Shown here: piece by piece, positions 43,839-49,399 of the stretch
Numbering within the stretch: position 1 is the first letter of the stretch
How the letters are laid out: each line of letters starts with the position of its first letter
Assembly: GCA_018857735.1 (NCBI GenBank)
Contig: JABMCL010003845.1
Location: forward strand, 161,001 to 225,000
Length of the DNA: 64,000 nucleotides
From: Alviniconcha marisindica
Lineage: Eukaryota > Mollusca > Gastropoda > Provannidae
Direction of reading: 5' to 3'
Translations under genes and position numbers: made by a program
Notes under the pieces: model-generated
Database searches by the model: none
What the model saw: the letters and a program-made list of their open reading frames with translations, nothing else
What the model was told of the DNA's origin: nothing

Positions 43839-44336
43839 ACTCCTCCCCTCTCTCTCTTCTTCCACCCTCCTTCCCTCTCCCCACAACTTGGGACAATGAA
43901 TTGTTTTACACCTCTGTCTTTTTTAACAGCAGTCGTGGATGCATCAGCAGTGATCGGTTTCACCTAACCAGTCTGCTCCTGAAACTTTCAACACTGTCTT
44001 TTTTTAACAGCAGTCGTGAATGCATCAGCAGTGATCGGTTTCACCTAACCAGTCTAGCTCCTGAAACTTTCAACACTGTCTTTTTTTAACAGCAGTCGTG
44101 AATGCATCAGCAGTGATCGGTTTCACCTAACCAGTCTAGCTCCTGAAACTTTCAACACACCCTTGCTTCCCTCTTCTGTGCAGACACCCACCTACGTGAC
44201 CAAAGGGACCAAGGTCGTGATTGACATATGGCGATGCGTGACAGAGAAGAGTGTCTGGTACGAGTGGACGATGGTGCGACCCCAGACGCTTCCCTTGCAC
44301 AACCCCAAGGGTCGGTCCTACACCATTGGACTGTGA
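20147..44336 (+). CDS. PRMT5: Protein arginine N-methyltransferase 5 homologue (17 exons)
   Basis: Type II arginine methyltransferase that makes symmetric dimethylarginine on Sm proteins, histones H4/H3/H2A and other targets, normally in a hetero-octamer with MEP50/WDR77. The 17 exons give 627 codons plus stop; human PRMT5 is 637. Visible: N-terminal TIM-barrel (about 1-285), Rossmann-fold SAM domain (about 290-455) with [12 protein letters not shown] (349-360) and YAVEKNP (Glu382), the double-E loop [11 protein letters not shown] (Glu425, Glu434), Phe316 in YEVFEKDP (the PRMT5-specific symmetric-methylation Phe), then the beta-barrel with [10 protein letters not shown] and the conserved C-terminus RSYTIGL. 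All exon phases join cleanly except for one extra base in exon 14 (40809-40813). The ATG sits in GCCAAAATGCC, a good initiation context. Confidence 0.97.
21419..21686. repeat. Direct repeat, left copy, PRMT5 intron 1
   Basis: CTTGGAATTCATTAATTTTA to ACATGATTCTAAAATTGACA; about 90% matched by 22949-23208. No coding capacity that I recognise. Confidence 0.9.
21751..21815. repeat. (AT)n(ATT)n microsatellite
   Basis: Long AT run continuing into ATT repeats in PRMT5 intron 1. Confidence 0.97.
21896..22008. mobile_element. Non-LTR retrotransposon 3' end
   Basis: GGACGAGGGCTGGATGTAAA ... TACCCTCGTAAAATAAAGTT ... ATTCATTCATTC. The AATAAAG plus simple-repeat tail is typical of RTE/CR1-like 3' ends. 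The family is uncertain. Confidence 0.55.
22009..22066. repeat. (CT)29 microsatellite followed by ACAG
   Basis: A 58-base pyrimidine tract ending CTCTACAG/GCCC: a textbook-looking 3' splice site in sense orientation, in PRMT5 intron 1, 427 bases before the real exon 2. Confidence 0.95.
22494..22612 (+). CDS. PRMT5: PRMT5 exon 2 (residues 28-68)
   Basis: [20 protein letters not shown] followed by [15 protein letters not shown]. FDFxCMPxxHPRxKREF is a strong PRMT5 motif. Acceptor TTTATTTCCAG, donor GTACTT. It is flanked in introns 1 and 2 by two copies of a 265-bp direct repeat. Confidence 0.97.
22949..23208. repeat. Direct repeat, right copy, PRMT5 intron 2
   Basis: Same order and orientation as 21419-21686, 1.53 kb away. 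Exon 2 lies between the copies. Confidence 0.9.
23331..23416 (+). CDS. PRMT5: PRMT5 exon 3 (residues 68-96)
   Basis: [20 protein letters not shown] then [15 protein letters not shown] and RRNSE are conserved. Donor GTAAGG. Confidence 0.96.
23720..24365. repeat. About 60-95 bp minisatellite, roughly 9 copies
   Basis: Unit: TCATCTTTCAGATCTCACCT, CCTCAAGCCATCCTATTGAC, TG-rich, GCACATGAATGCTTGTGTTA. PRMT5 intron 3. Confidence 0.9.
24750..25107 (+). mobile_element. Non-LTR retrotransposon 3' fragment (reverse transcriptase C-terminus and tail)
   Basis: Reads [20 protein letters not shown] and later [14 protein letters not shown], the familiar RT-C-terminal pattern (R.FSV..P..WN.LP ... F(K)S.LKT.L). 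It continues into TTTTAAGCTGTGTATAGTTA ... CTCTAGGGACAA ... (ATT)n. The same tail recurs at 57858-58017. PRMT5 intron 3, sense orientation, 5' truncated. Confidence 0.8.
25381..26266 (+). repeat. Four tandem 97-bp decoy copies of the PRMT5 exon 4 start
   Basis: GCCCTGAAACAGGAGC-type sequence, the first 16 bases of exon 4, occurs at 25436, 25533, 26072 and 26170 before the true 26267; spacing is 97-98 bp within each pair. Decoy 4 (26170) has an intact CTGCAG acceptor and decoy 3 (26072) CCTCAG; the first two lost the AG. Each decoy lacks 12 bases of the exon and then diverges. Use of decoy 4 would reach TGA 12 codons in. Confidence 0.88.
25585..26028. mobile_element. Inserted element splitting the exon 4 decoy array
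   Basis: About 440 bp interrupts the 97-bp periodicity after AAAAGGGC and before GGGCTAACGCTG. Parts (CAAACTCCAAGCACTGG, GTTTATGACATCCTTCC, AGAGTTTGGAGGAAGG) recur at 46370-47110 and near 63400, so it is a dispersed repeat of unknown class. Confidence 0.6.
26267..26398 (+). CDS. PRMT5: PRMT5 exon 4 (residues 97-140)
   Basis: 44 codons, phase 0: [20 protein letters not shown], then [10 protein letters not shown]. Acceptor CCCGCAG. It is preceded by four tandem imitations of its own 5' end, and its donor GTATGG is followed within 10 bases by a long G tract. Confidence 0.96.
26408..26433. repeat. Poly-G tract after PRMT5 exon 4 donor
   Basis: G8 A GGA G14, starting 10 bases after the exon. Confidence 0.95.
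26508..26916. repeat. 41-bp minisatellite, 10 essentially identical copies
   Basis: Unit TTTTTAAGAGCCTGTCAAGT + GGATAGGATCACTTCAATAGA. PRMT5 intron 4. Confidence 0.97.
26965..27243. repeat. 27-bp minisatellite, about 10 identical copies
   Basis: Unit TTTATTTGGGTACTTTCTAG + GGCAGTT. Because 27 is a multiple of 3 it gives uninterrupted ORFs in two frames (FGYFLGQFL repeated). These lack any other gene feature and are not coding. Confidence 0.97.
27331..27354. repeat. Poly-G tract
   Basis: A G run in PRMT5 intron 4, well away from the splice sites. Confidence 0.95.
27964..28073 (+). CDS. PRMT5: PRMT5 exon 5 (residues 141-177)
   Basis: [20 protein letters not shown], then ETLEDTWI and two bases of Trp177. 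It leads into the WW(H)xFR block. Donor GTCAGT. Confidence 0.95.
28108..28485. repeat. About 93-bp tandem repeat, 4 copies
   Basis: CCATTGTCCATGGTAAAAAG at 28108, 28200, 28294 and 28388. PRMT5 intron 5. Confidence 0.92.
29234..29447 (+). CDS. PRMT5: PRMT5 exon 6 (residues 177-248)
   Basis: Largest PRMT5 exon (214 bp). [29 protein letters not shown] and [15 protein letters not shown] match the TIM-barrel domain. Codons are markedly GC-richer than the flanking introns. Donor GTAACT. Confidence 0.97.
29880..30258. repeat. 42-bp minisatellite with repeated acceptor-like units, 9 copies
   Basis: Unit GTTGTTTTTTCTTCTGAGACTTGCAG/GCATGCTGGTCAC. Each unit offers a pyrimidine-rich tract and CAG in sense orientation within PRMT5 intron 6. 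42 is divisible by 3, hence the repetitive ORFs on both strands, which are not genes. Confidence 0.95.
30649..30738 (+). CDS. PRMT5: PRMT5 exon 7 (residues 249-278)
   Basis: 30 codons, phase 0: [20 protein letters not shown] then [10 protein letters not shown]. Donor GTGAGA, with a poly-G run 34 bases downstream of the exon. Confidence 0.95.
30745..30895. repeat. About 45-bp tandem repeat, 4 copies, with poly-G
   Basis: GACCAGTCAACCTCACTGTAAT repeats following the PRMT5 exon 7 donor; the first unit is interrupted by poly-G at about 30773-30791. Confidence 0.85.
32055..32485. repeat. 55-bp minisatellite, about 7 copies
   Basis: Unit CACATTGACAAATGCATTCC + ATAGGGAACATGAGAGGACT + GTGCGTGTGACCGGG, starts at 32113, 32168, 32223, 32278, 32331 and 32386. 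PRMT5 intron 7. Repetitive minus-strand ORFs here are artefacts of the period. Confidence 0.95.
33956..34027 (+). CDS. PRMT5: PRMT5 exon 8 (residues 279-302)
   Basis: 24 codons, phase 0: [20 protein letters not shown] then CPLQ, equivalent to the vertebrate FAKGYEDYLQSPLQ segment. Its acceptor lies directly after a (TG)n run, giving a weak pyrimidine tract. Confidence 0.92.
34737..34753. repeat. Poly-G tract
   Basis: A G run in PRMT5 intron 8. Confidence 0.9.
34868..34945. repeat. (TC)n microsatellite
   Basis: Long TC run with one CCCC interruption, in PRMT5 intron 8 upstream of exon 9. Confidence 0.97.
35068..35145 (+). CDS. PRMT5: PRMT5 exon 9 (residues 303-328)
   Basis: 26 codons, phase 0: [20 protein letters not shown] then YSEYQR. 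It carries Phe316, which aligns with the Phe that sets symmetric dimethylation (human F327), and Lys322. Donor GTTAGT. Confidence 0.97.
35322..35587 (+). mobile_element. (TC)n plus truncated LINE fragment, copy 1
   Basis: A TC run ending TCTCCCCTCATCTAATCTGACC, then TCTAGGACAGCTGTAGTGAT ... AACTTAATTCTCTTCCTAGA. The sequence and its TC head match 59701-59890. It is cut off at ACAATG by another TC run (35588-35660). PRMT5 intron 9. Confidence 0.8.
35918..35976 (+). CDS. PRMT5: PRMT5 exon 10 (residues 329-348)
   Basis: [19 protein letters not shown] and two bases of Leu348. The donor is the first GT in GTACGTAATT; the later GT would break the frame into exon 11. A poly-G tract follows 33 bases downstream. 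Confidence 0.92.
36010..36028. repeat. Poly-G tract after PRMT5 exon 10 donor
   Basis: A G run beginning 34 bases downstream of the exon. Confidence 0.95.
36142..36200. repeat. Nested-hairpin element, copy A3
   Basis: GTGTTTTACGCCCAGTCAACC(AGT)GTTGTTATATCAGGGCG. Outer stem CGCCC (36168-36172)/GGGCG (36196-36200) is kept. The inner stem has changed from AACCG/CGGTT to CAAC/GTTG and still pairs. Confidence 0.82.
36480..36780. repeat. About 46-50 bp minisatellite
   Basis: GACTGCCA(T/A)TGCAGC, TTCCTGGATCCCCAC and GGGGTACTGG recur about six times with increasing divergence. PRMT5 intron 10. Confidence 0.85.
36835..37275. repeat. 44-bp minisatellite, about 10 copies
   Basis: Unit GCTAGTCCTTGACTGTTGAT + GTAGCCTCCTAGACCGGGGT + GCTG, very homogeneous. 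Adjacent to, and partly related to, the previous array (GGGGT(A/G)CTGG). Confidence 0.95.
37575..37700 (+). CDS. PRMT5: PRMT5 exon 11 (residues 348-390, SAM motif I)
   Basis: [20 protein letters not shown] then [13 protein letters not shown]. It contains the glycine-rich SAM-binding loop GAGRG (354-358) and Glu382, the acidic residue expected to hold the SAM ribose. Donor GTAAGT, with poly-G starting 13 bases after the exon. Confidence 0.98.
37712..37735. repeat. Poly-G tract after PRMT5 exon 11 donor
   Basis: About 23 Gs starting 13 bases after the exon. Confidence 0.95.
38067..38242 (+). CDS. PRMT5: PRMT5 exon 12 (residues 390-449, double-E loop)
   Basis: [20 protein letters not shown], then [20 protein letters not shown]. 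It contains both catalytic glutamates (Glu425, Glu434). The acceptor follows a (TG)n tract. A decayed second copy of this exon lies in the next intron at about 39095-39230. Confidence 0.97.
38540..38759. mobile_element. piggyBac-like MITE 1 (220 bp)
   Basis: Flanked by TTAA on both sides (38536-38539 and 38760-38763). Perfect 13-bp terminal inverted repeats CCCCTTCACTGCC ... GGCAGTGAAGGGG. No coding capacity. TTAA target duplication with CCC...GGG ends is the hallmark of piggyBac elements. PRMT5 intron 12. Confidence 0.85.
39095..39230 (+). pseudogene. Decayed duplicate of PRMT5 exon 12
   Basis: ATGCGGGGCAACATGGTGGAG, CTGGTGTC, TGTGGGACACCCCACAGAAAG, GGATTCTCGTCAGGGAGATG, CTGGGCTTATTAACGACAGTGAACGGTC and TGAGTGCATG follow exon 12 block by block with substitutions and deletions. 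Both frame and splice sites are lost. It lies about 0.86 kb downstream of the real exon, in intron 12. Confidence 0.85.
39459..39655. repeat. Nested-hairpin element, three degenerate tandem copies
   Basis: AGTAGGTGATTGGTCTTAAC + (G/A)CCCAGTGAACC + GTGATGGTTATA three times. The third (39598-39650) ends ATATCGGGGTG, so its outer stem is CACCC/GGGTG. The inner AACC/GGTT pairing persists in all three (AGCC/GGTT in the last). Confidence 0.65.
39950..40059 (+). CDS. PRMT5: PRMT5 exon 13 (residues 449-485)
   Basis: [20 protein letters not shown] then [26 protein letters not shown] is the family motif opening the beta-barrel. Donor GTGAGC. Confidence 0.96.
40321..40397. mobile_element. LINE 3' tail remnant
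   Basis: TACAGCACTTTGAACTTGTA ... ACACTATATAAGAG ... (TTA)n, the common 3' end of CR1/L2-like elements. PRMT5 intron 13. Confidence 0.5.
40794..40888 (+). CDS. PRMT5: PRMT5 exon 14 (residues 486-517), carries a +1 frameshift as sequenced
   Basis: The acceptor TTTCAG and incoming phase give SSFEMP, after which the frame that matches the family ([22 protein letters not shown]) is one base over. One base is extra within CCCTT at 40809-40813. The exon is 95 bp where 94 would be in phase with exon 15. [11 protein letters not shown] is nearly invariant in PRMT5, and no alternative AG in this stretch restores the frame. A sequencing or assembly error is most likely; a null allele is possible. Confidence 0.88.
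41418..41436. repeat. Poly-G tract before PRMT5 exon 15
   Basis: Here the run lies upstream of an acceptor (47 bases before exon 15), unlike the four that follow donors. Confidence 0.95.
41484..41600 (+). CDS. PRMT5: PRMT5 exon 15 (residues 517-556)
   Basis: [20 protein letters not shown] then [15 protein letters not shown] and one base of Ser556. AGYFxTVLYxDI.LS is conserved. Donor GTGAGT. Confidence 0.96.
42090..42775. mobile_element. piggyBac-like MITE 2 (about 686 bp)
   Basis: TTAA at 42086-42089 and 42776-42779. Left end CCCACTTGGCCCCAGA and right end TCTGGGGCAAAGTGGG pair over 16 bp with one mismatch. No transposase ORF is visible, and the internal sequence is unrelated to MITE 1. PRMT5 intron 15. 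Confidence 0.82.
43079..43335. repeat. Two diverged copies of an about 155-bp unit
   Basis: GCAGTCAACCATGGACTGTC + ATTTTTGT ... AAACTCCTTTGGTTAATC and GCAGTCAACCAGGGACTGTC ... TGCATTTGGTTAATC. PRMT5 intron 15. Confidence 0.7.
43449..43513 (+). CDS. PRMT5: PRMT5 exon 16 (residues 556-577)
   Basis: [20 protein letters not shown] then [12 protein letters not shown] is an invariant PRMT5 block, equivalent to the THW loop of other PRMTs. The exon ends AGG before GTGAGT, which keeps phase 0 into exon 17. Confidence 0.95.
43701..43835. repeat. (TC)n microsatellite complex
   Basis: TC runs broken by TTTC and TG stretches. This is the source of Ser-Leu and Arg-Glu repeat ORFs on the two strands, which are not genes. 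Confidence 0.97.
43915..44155. repeat. 81-bp tandem repeat with acceptor-like units, 3 copies
   Basis: CTTTTTTTAACAG/CAGTCGTG at 43930, 44011 and 44093 (first base after AG), each followed by ATGCATCAGCAGTGATCGGT. Sense orientation in PRMT5 intron 16, immediately before the true exon 17. Confidence 0.93.
44184..44336 (+). CDS. PRMT5: PRMT5 exon 17 (residues 578-627 and stop)
   Basis: [20 protein letters not shown], then [10 protein letters not shown] and [12 protein letters not shown], followed by TGA. The C-terminal GRSYTIGL is invariant across PRMT5, so the stop is certain. Confidence 0.98.
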   Translation, partial: TPTYVTKGTKVVIDIWRCVTEKSVWYEWTMVRPQTLPLHNPKGRSYTIGL

Positions 44337-44454
44337 TCGCCCTGATTTGTAGTTCGTTCAGTCGTCAGCTGTGTCGGACAAAGCGACTGGTGGCAAGCCC
44401 CCTGCAGGCAGAGATTGCTCAGGCTTTTTTTTCTTCTTCTTTTTTTTTTAATGA

Positions 44455-44460
44455 AATAAA
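44455..44460 (+). other. Polyadenylation signal of PRMT5
   Basis: AATAAA 119 bases after the stop codon, the first canonical signal in the 3' flank and preceded by a T-rich stretch. A second AATAAA at 44635-44640 could give a longer 3' UTR. Confidence 0.6.
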
Positions 44461-46365
44461 GTTGTTTGGGGATAGTGAAAGTTTGTCAGGCTTTTGTTTG
44501 TTTTTGTGTGTGTCTTTTTACCATTTTTTTCTTCTTCTTCTGAAACTGCTAAAGGTTTACCTGAGCTTATGTTTTGTGTTCATCCTTCAGTGGTTGAGAC
44601 ACTTGTCTCTGGTGGTAGAAGACTTTGGAGAAGAAATAAAATCCACACACATAAAAAGCATGCCAGGTGCTAATCACTTGAAAGGTCACTGCAGGGTTCA
44701 AAATGTTGACTTAAACAGGAGACCCAGTTTTTCCTGTTCACACTTGGTTACTGTATGTGACATTTCTGTTTGTCCATCATACCTTACCTTTGATGTCAGC
44801 ACATGATTATGATATAGACGGGGTAACAGAAACTGGCATGATTTAACAAATTTAAACTGACAGGAGACCCTGTTTTACCTGTTCACAGTTGGTTACTGTT
44901 CATGATATTTCAGTTTGTGCATCTTATCTGTGACAGCAGCATATGCTTATGTAGATTGATCACAGAAATCAGCATAATTTAAAAAAAGATTTCAGCTGTG
45001 TCAGAATACCAAATTTCATCTTTGGTTGGCTGGTTTGATCTGTCATGGTTCTTTTCTTCTTCTTCTGTATTTGATTCATTGTTTGGCTGGTTGGTTCTCT
45101 GATCTGTCATGGTTCTTTTTTTTTTCCTTTCTGTATTTGATTAATTGTTTTCTCCTCCTCTTTCCTTCGTCCCCACCACCACCACTGCCACCACTACAAC
45201 CACTGATCTGATGCTTTGACTCCCCATTCATCTTGGCTACATGAAACGGAAAATCACAGCCATGAGTGAATGTTCACAGAGCAGCAGGACAGCTGTTAGA
45301 TAGCTGTGAACACAGCTCTGCTCGGCTGACACAAGAACTTGACCAAACCTGCTTGTGATCCTCTTTTGATGCATGAATTTGCACTGACTGTACGCGTGTG
45401 GATGTTTCAGCAGATCAGGGTTTCATGGACCCATTTTGCAGCTTATGGTGTGCTTCAGTCTGAGATTTGAACTTTCTCTGTCTCTGTTGATTGGAGACTG
45501 CTTTTTGCACAGTGGAAGCCCATGGTGTTCGTTTGATTTGTTTAAACTGTCTCAGGCAGAATTGGTTTGCACTATCAGCGCATTGACTTAAGCTCTGTCA
45601 GGAAATGTTACAAATCTGTGATTGAATCAAGATGTATATAGCCAGTGTCTCATAAAGCAGTTACCAGAGTTTACCCATGTGAAAGTGTGGTTTCATAATG
45701 CACCCAGAAAAAACATTTATTTGGGTATTTATATACAAAGGAAACTGTACAAAGTCATCTCTGCAAAACTGTAGTTTTCATCTTGTCCCCGACAAACACA
45801 GCATCGTCGCTAAAATGATGCAAATCTTGATAATAATTGTTGTGAACATTGTTGTAGTAACATCCATTCATATGTTTTTGCAGGATTTGAAGGGTTTTTT
45901 AAAACAAATTAATGAGTCTCCATCTTGGAGTAAGCAAACTGGTGGCTGTTTTATGAGACAAAGAGTGTAGGAAATATACACTTGAGCCATTTGCCTTTCT
46001 GCCATAACAAAGATGCTGTCAGACCAAATAATAGTGTTTGTTTGGATCAAGTGTGATTTTTATTCAACTAATGAAGAGAGAAAATGAGTTGTGGTCCTGA
46101 GATGTTTTTGAAGCTAATCCAATTTCAGTCTCTTAGGATTAGGCTTTGGTCAGACACACAACTTTTGTGAATCCAGAATGTTGCAGATTTACACTTTGGT
46201 GTGCCAGGATCTTTTAGAACCAGTGATTGGTAGGAAACAAACGTTGGAAAAGTTTTGCATAATGAAAAAAAGGAGAGAATTTTTAAATATATTTTTATGT
46301 TTTCTTTTTCTGACAAATTGATGTTGTGAATAAGATGAGTTGTTGAAGGCCTATTCCTGTACAAA
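44461..46365. other. Intergenic, no gene seen
   Basis: AT-rich spacer after PRMT5. A short duplication (TTTGATCTGTCATGGTTCTT twice, 45034 and 45099) and ordinary low-complexity sequence. ORFs up to 192 codons starting at 44228 overlap exon 17 in another frame and run into the 3' flank; they show no family signature. Confidence 0.6.
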
Positions 46366-46369
46366 CACC

Positions 46370-46695
46370 ACCTCAGACTCCAAGCATTGGTGTATGGCAT
46401 CCTTCCTCAAACCACTGCCATAACTGTTACACCACCCCAAACTCCAGGCACTGGTGTATGGCATCCTTCCTCTAACCACTGCCATAACTGGTTACACCAC
46501 CCCAAACTCCAGGCACTGGTGTATGGCATCCTTCCTCTAACCACTGCCATAACTGGTTACACCACCTCAAACCCCAGGCACTGGTTTATGCCATCCTTTC
46601 TCTAACCACTGCCATAACTGGTTACACCACCTCAAACTCCAAGCACTGGTTTATGCCATCCTTCCTCTAACCACTGCCATAACTGGTTACATCAC
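46370..46695. repeat. 65-bp tandem repeat, about 5 copies
   Basis: CTCCAGGCACTGGTGTATGG + CATCCTTCCTCTAACCACTG + CCATAACTGGTTACACCAC, starting at 46442, 46507, 46572 and 46637. The monomer is part of the dispersed element also seen at 25585-26028. Confidence 0.9.
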
Positions 46696-47204
46696 AGGTC
46701 TCCAAAACTGTCAGCTGAGTTTTTCATTGGTGCTTCAGTGGCGGAAAGTTTGTAACCACATAGACAATTCAAACTATTTCTGGCTGCATTTCTCTTAAAA
46801 TCGTTCACAGTGCTGACACTGGTACAAGTCAAACCCAAATCGACAGGGAAGTAATTTTTTATGTTAGTGAGGAAATGTCTGATGTTTGCTTGAATGCTTC
46901 AACAGTATTCTGCTTCCACTGTGTTGGTACTCAAGCTTTTCACAAATTTTGTGGAGAGTGCTGACAACGTGAGAATTACCAGGGACGATTTTGGTAGGGG
47001 AACAAAAAACCAAAAGGGAACCCGTTTTTGGGGGGTTAGGGCTGACGCACAGAGATAAGGAGTGCCATTTCAATGGTGAAAGCCGTTACAACAGAGTTTG
47101 GAGGAAGGGTGCTGGAGAGTGAGGTTTCGAGTGTGACAGTGACGCCGCCGTTAACACAGCATGGTCTGGAGTGGTTCGTAAAAAAGACAGTAAATAAATA
47201 ATGA

Positions 47205-47458
47205 TCTTGCTCTAGGTGTTCAATTTGTATTGGTTTAGTACAGATATTAAATAAACAGTGACTTTGTTCTTGGTGTTCCATTTTTATTGGTGTAGTACAG
47301 ATAGTAAATAAATAGTGACTTTGCTTTAGGTGTTCCATTTTTATTGGTGTAGTACAGATAGCAAATAAATAGTGACTTGGCTTTAGGTGTTCCATTTTTA
47401 TTGGTGTAGTACAGATAGCAAATAAATAGTGACTGCTGTAGGTGTTCCATTTTCACTG
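47205..47458. repeat. 55-58 bp tandem repeat, about 4 copies
   Basis: GGTGTTCCATTTTTATTGGT + GTAGTACAGATAG + AAATAAATAGTGAC at 47272, 47329, 47386 and 47441. It ends next to the TIR element that follows. Confidence 0.92.
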
Positions 47459-47468
47459 GCCTAGTAGT

Positions 47469-47979
47469 TACCCAGTAAACATGCCGGATCCTTTTTGCGT
47501 CTGGGCCAGATCGGCTGGGAAGCATTGGCCAGAAGCGGACCGGATGATTCTTGCACGTTGGCTTTCTTCCAGACCAGATCCGTTTGGCCAAAACCTGGCA
47601 CAGTCAGCCAGAACTAACTCGGATCTGGGCTGGTTTTGCACAATATTATCCAGGACGTCTGTGGAAGAACGCAACTGAGTCCAAAAGTGGGAAACTGATA
47701 GCCGGCTGGTAGCATCCCGCCACAAAAAAAATGGACCCACTGATTCCTGCACAGCAGCTTGCTTCCTGACCAGATGAGTTTAGCCAAACCCTGGCCAGGC
47801 CATCCAGGTCGGATCCGGGTCGGTTTTGCACAGTATGGCCCATGCTTTCTTTGGAAAAAACAGAACTGAAAAGGATGTGGGAAGTCAGATCCAGCATATA
47901 TGATCGGCCTGACTCTGGCTGGCCATAATGGCCATAACCAAAATGCTTCCGGACTGGATCCAGGCAGGTTTACTGGGTA
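47469..47979. mobile_element. 511-bp element with 12-bp perfect TIRs
   Basis: Ends TACCCAGTAAAC and GTTTACTGGGTA; homology of the ends extends inward imperfectly to GGATCC. Flanks are TAGT on both sides, or TA if the TIR is taken as CCCAGTAAAC. Internally it holds two diverged copies of an about 195-bp unit (GACCAGATC.GTTTGGCCAAA ... CGGTTTTGCACA). No ORF of transposase size: a non-autonomous DNA transposon. Confidence 0.82.
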
Positions 47980-48076
47980 TAGTCACCGTCTTCTGTACAG
48001 GTGTTTATAATAGTCATGTGCAACAACTCATGCCTTGGAGTCGTGTGGATCAATTCTTGCCTTGGCATATCATTGG

Positions 48077-48140
48077 TGTTTGTGGAAAACCTTGTATGTG
48101 ACATTTTATTGGTGTCAAATACAAGGGTTTTCCACAAACA
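48077..48140. repeat. Near-perfect 27-bp stem hairpin with 9-base loop
   Basis: Left arm TGTTTGTGGAAAACCTTGTA + TGTGACA (48077-48103), loop TTTTATTGG, right arm 48113-48140. The arms pair throughout with one single-base bulge and one mismatch. Size and shape are within the pre-miRNA range on either strand; expression is unknown. Confidence 0.8.
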
Positions 48141-48629
48141 TTGACATGTACTTTTTCTGTTAAAGCATGGGTATTCTAACAGTCAGATTGTTCCGTTGTG
48201 GTATTATTTGTCTTCTATGTCCAGCCGTTCAAAAACAAAAAACAAAAGAAATAACAGTTGTGTTGATGGAAGAATCTTTGTTGAATGGAGTTTGCTGTGT
48301 GTTTTGATATGATATTCTAATTGCTTTTGTATATCTATAAAAGGTGATCTCTGCATCCCAAATATGTATACTGCCCTGTGATTGGTCGGTATTTTCAGCA
48401 GATTTCCCTTTTTTTCATGAATAAGATTGTTTGGACAATTGTCTGACTATTTTGGGAACATAAAATCCTGCAGCTGCTCCTGATATGGGTCGTAGAACAA
48501 GATTTTCAGCCATTTCATTCTTTTTTATGCCATTGTAATGTCACATCTGTTCACACTTTATGCCACACCTCTGTGACTGGCTTCCCGCTAAAGAACAAAG
48601 TCTTGACCTCCTGTCTCAAGTTTTTTTGT

Positions 48630-48960
48630 GAGCTGGTTTGGCCCAGTGGTAAGGTGTTAAGCTGGTAAGCAGAGGGACCTCGGTTTGAATCCACTTTGGC
48701 TCTCCTTTCTCTTCAAAAATTGTGGTCTGTGGAGACTGTCTTGTGACTTTTTCGCTCGCAATTTATGAAACATTAAAATGGCTCTCATCGCTGCCCACCT
48801 TAATGCAGGAGTCATTCTGGTGGTGACAGTGTAGCGATAGGTATATAATCTCCCCCTCCCCCCCACCATACCCCCCCCCCGCTCCCCCCTTCTCCCCATC
48901 CCTAATAAGCCTCATGGTTTCTGTGGATGTTAAACACCATGTTTACGTACTTACTTATTC
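48630..48960 (+). mobile_element. tRNA-derived SINE, copy 3
   Basis: A-box-like TGGCCCAGTGGTAAGG and B box GGTTTGAATCC (48682-48692). The body ends CCCTAATAAGCC, TTCTGTGGATGTTAAAC, CATGTTTACGTACTTACTTA, the same 3' end as 8700-8882. A different tRNA head from copies 1 and 2. Confidence 0.75.
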
Positions 48961-49153
48961 AAGTTTTGTCACATGGTAAGTGAACAGCATCAATCAACTC
49001 TCAAACCATGCCCAGCCCTGAAGTAGCATGAAGCTGGTTGCTGGGGTGAAAAGGCTCTGCAGCTGTTTTTCTTCCTCCATGTCAACTCTGCCATTAGAGA
49101 GGGTTAGCACACAGGTGGTAGTGGTTAGTGGTTAGGGAACTATTTTTCTCTTG

Positions 49154-49208
49154 TGACGTCAGCGATTTGTGTGCAGATCAGAGGTCACAGGTCACAGGTC
49201 AGAGGTTA
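49154..49208. promoter_or_regulatory. CRE palindrome and four DR1 nuclear-receptor half-sites
   Basis: TGACGTCA at 49154-49161 and, 20 bases on, AGGTCA-C-AGGTCA-C-AGGTCA-G-AGGTTA (49182-49208), a 7-base period that is exactly the DR1 spacing used by RXR/HNF4-type receptors. The flanks (GTGGTTAG ... CTTGTGAC ... GAGGTCACAGGT) also resemble the tRNA-SINE head, so it may be an expanded SINE relic. Regulatory activity is inferred. Confidence 0.4.
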
Positions 49209-49399
49209 CGAGGATCGTTTAGTTCACCACATGGCCCAAGTTTTTGTCTACTGCTGCGTTCGTACCACAGGGTATTCGTAGAGACCATTTCCAATTTATT
49301 TTGCTATGTAAACGTTAAACTTGTACATTTCTTTGTAGAATATCATCGCACGCTTGTATGAGATTGTAATTTGGACTGCTTTTGTTGATTTTATTGCTG

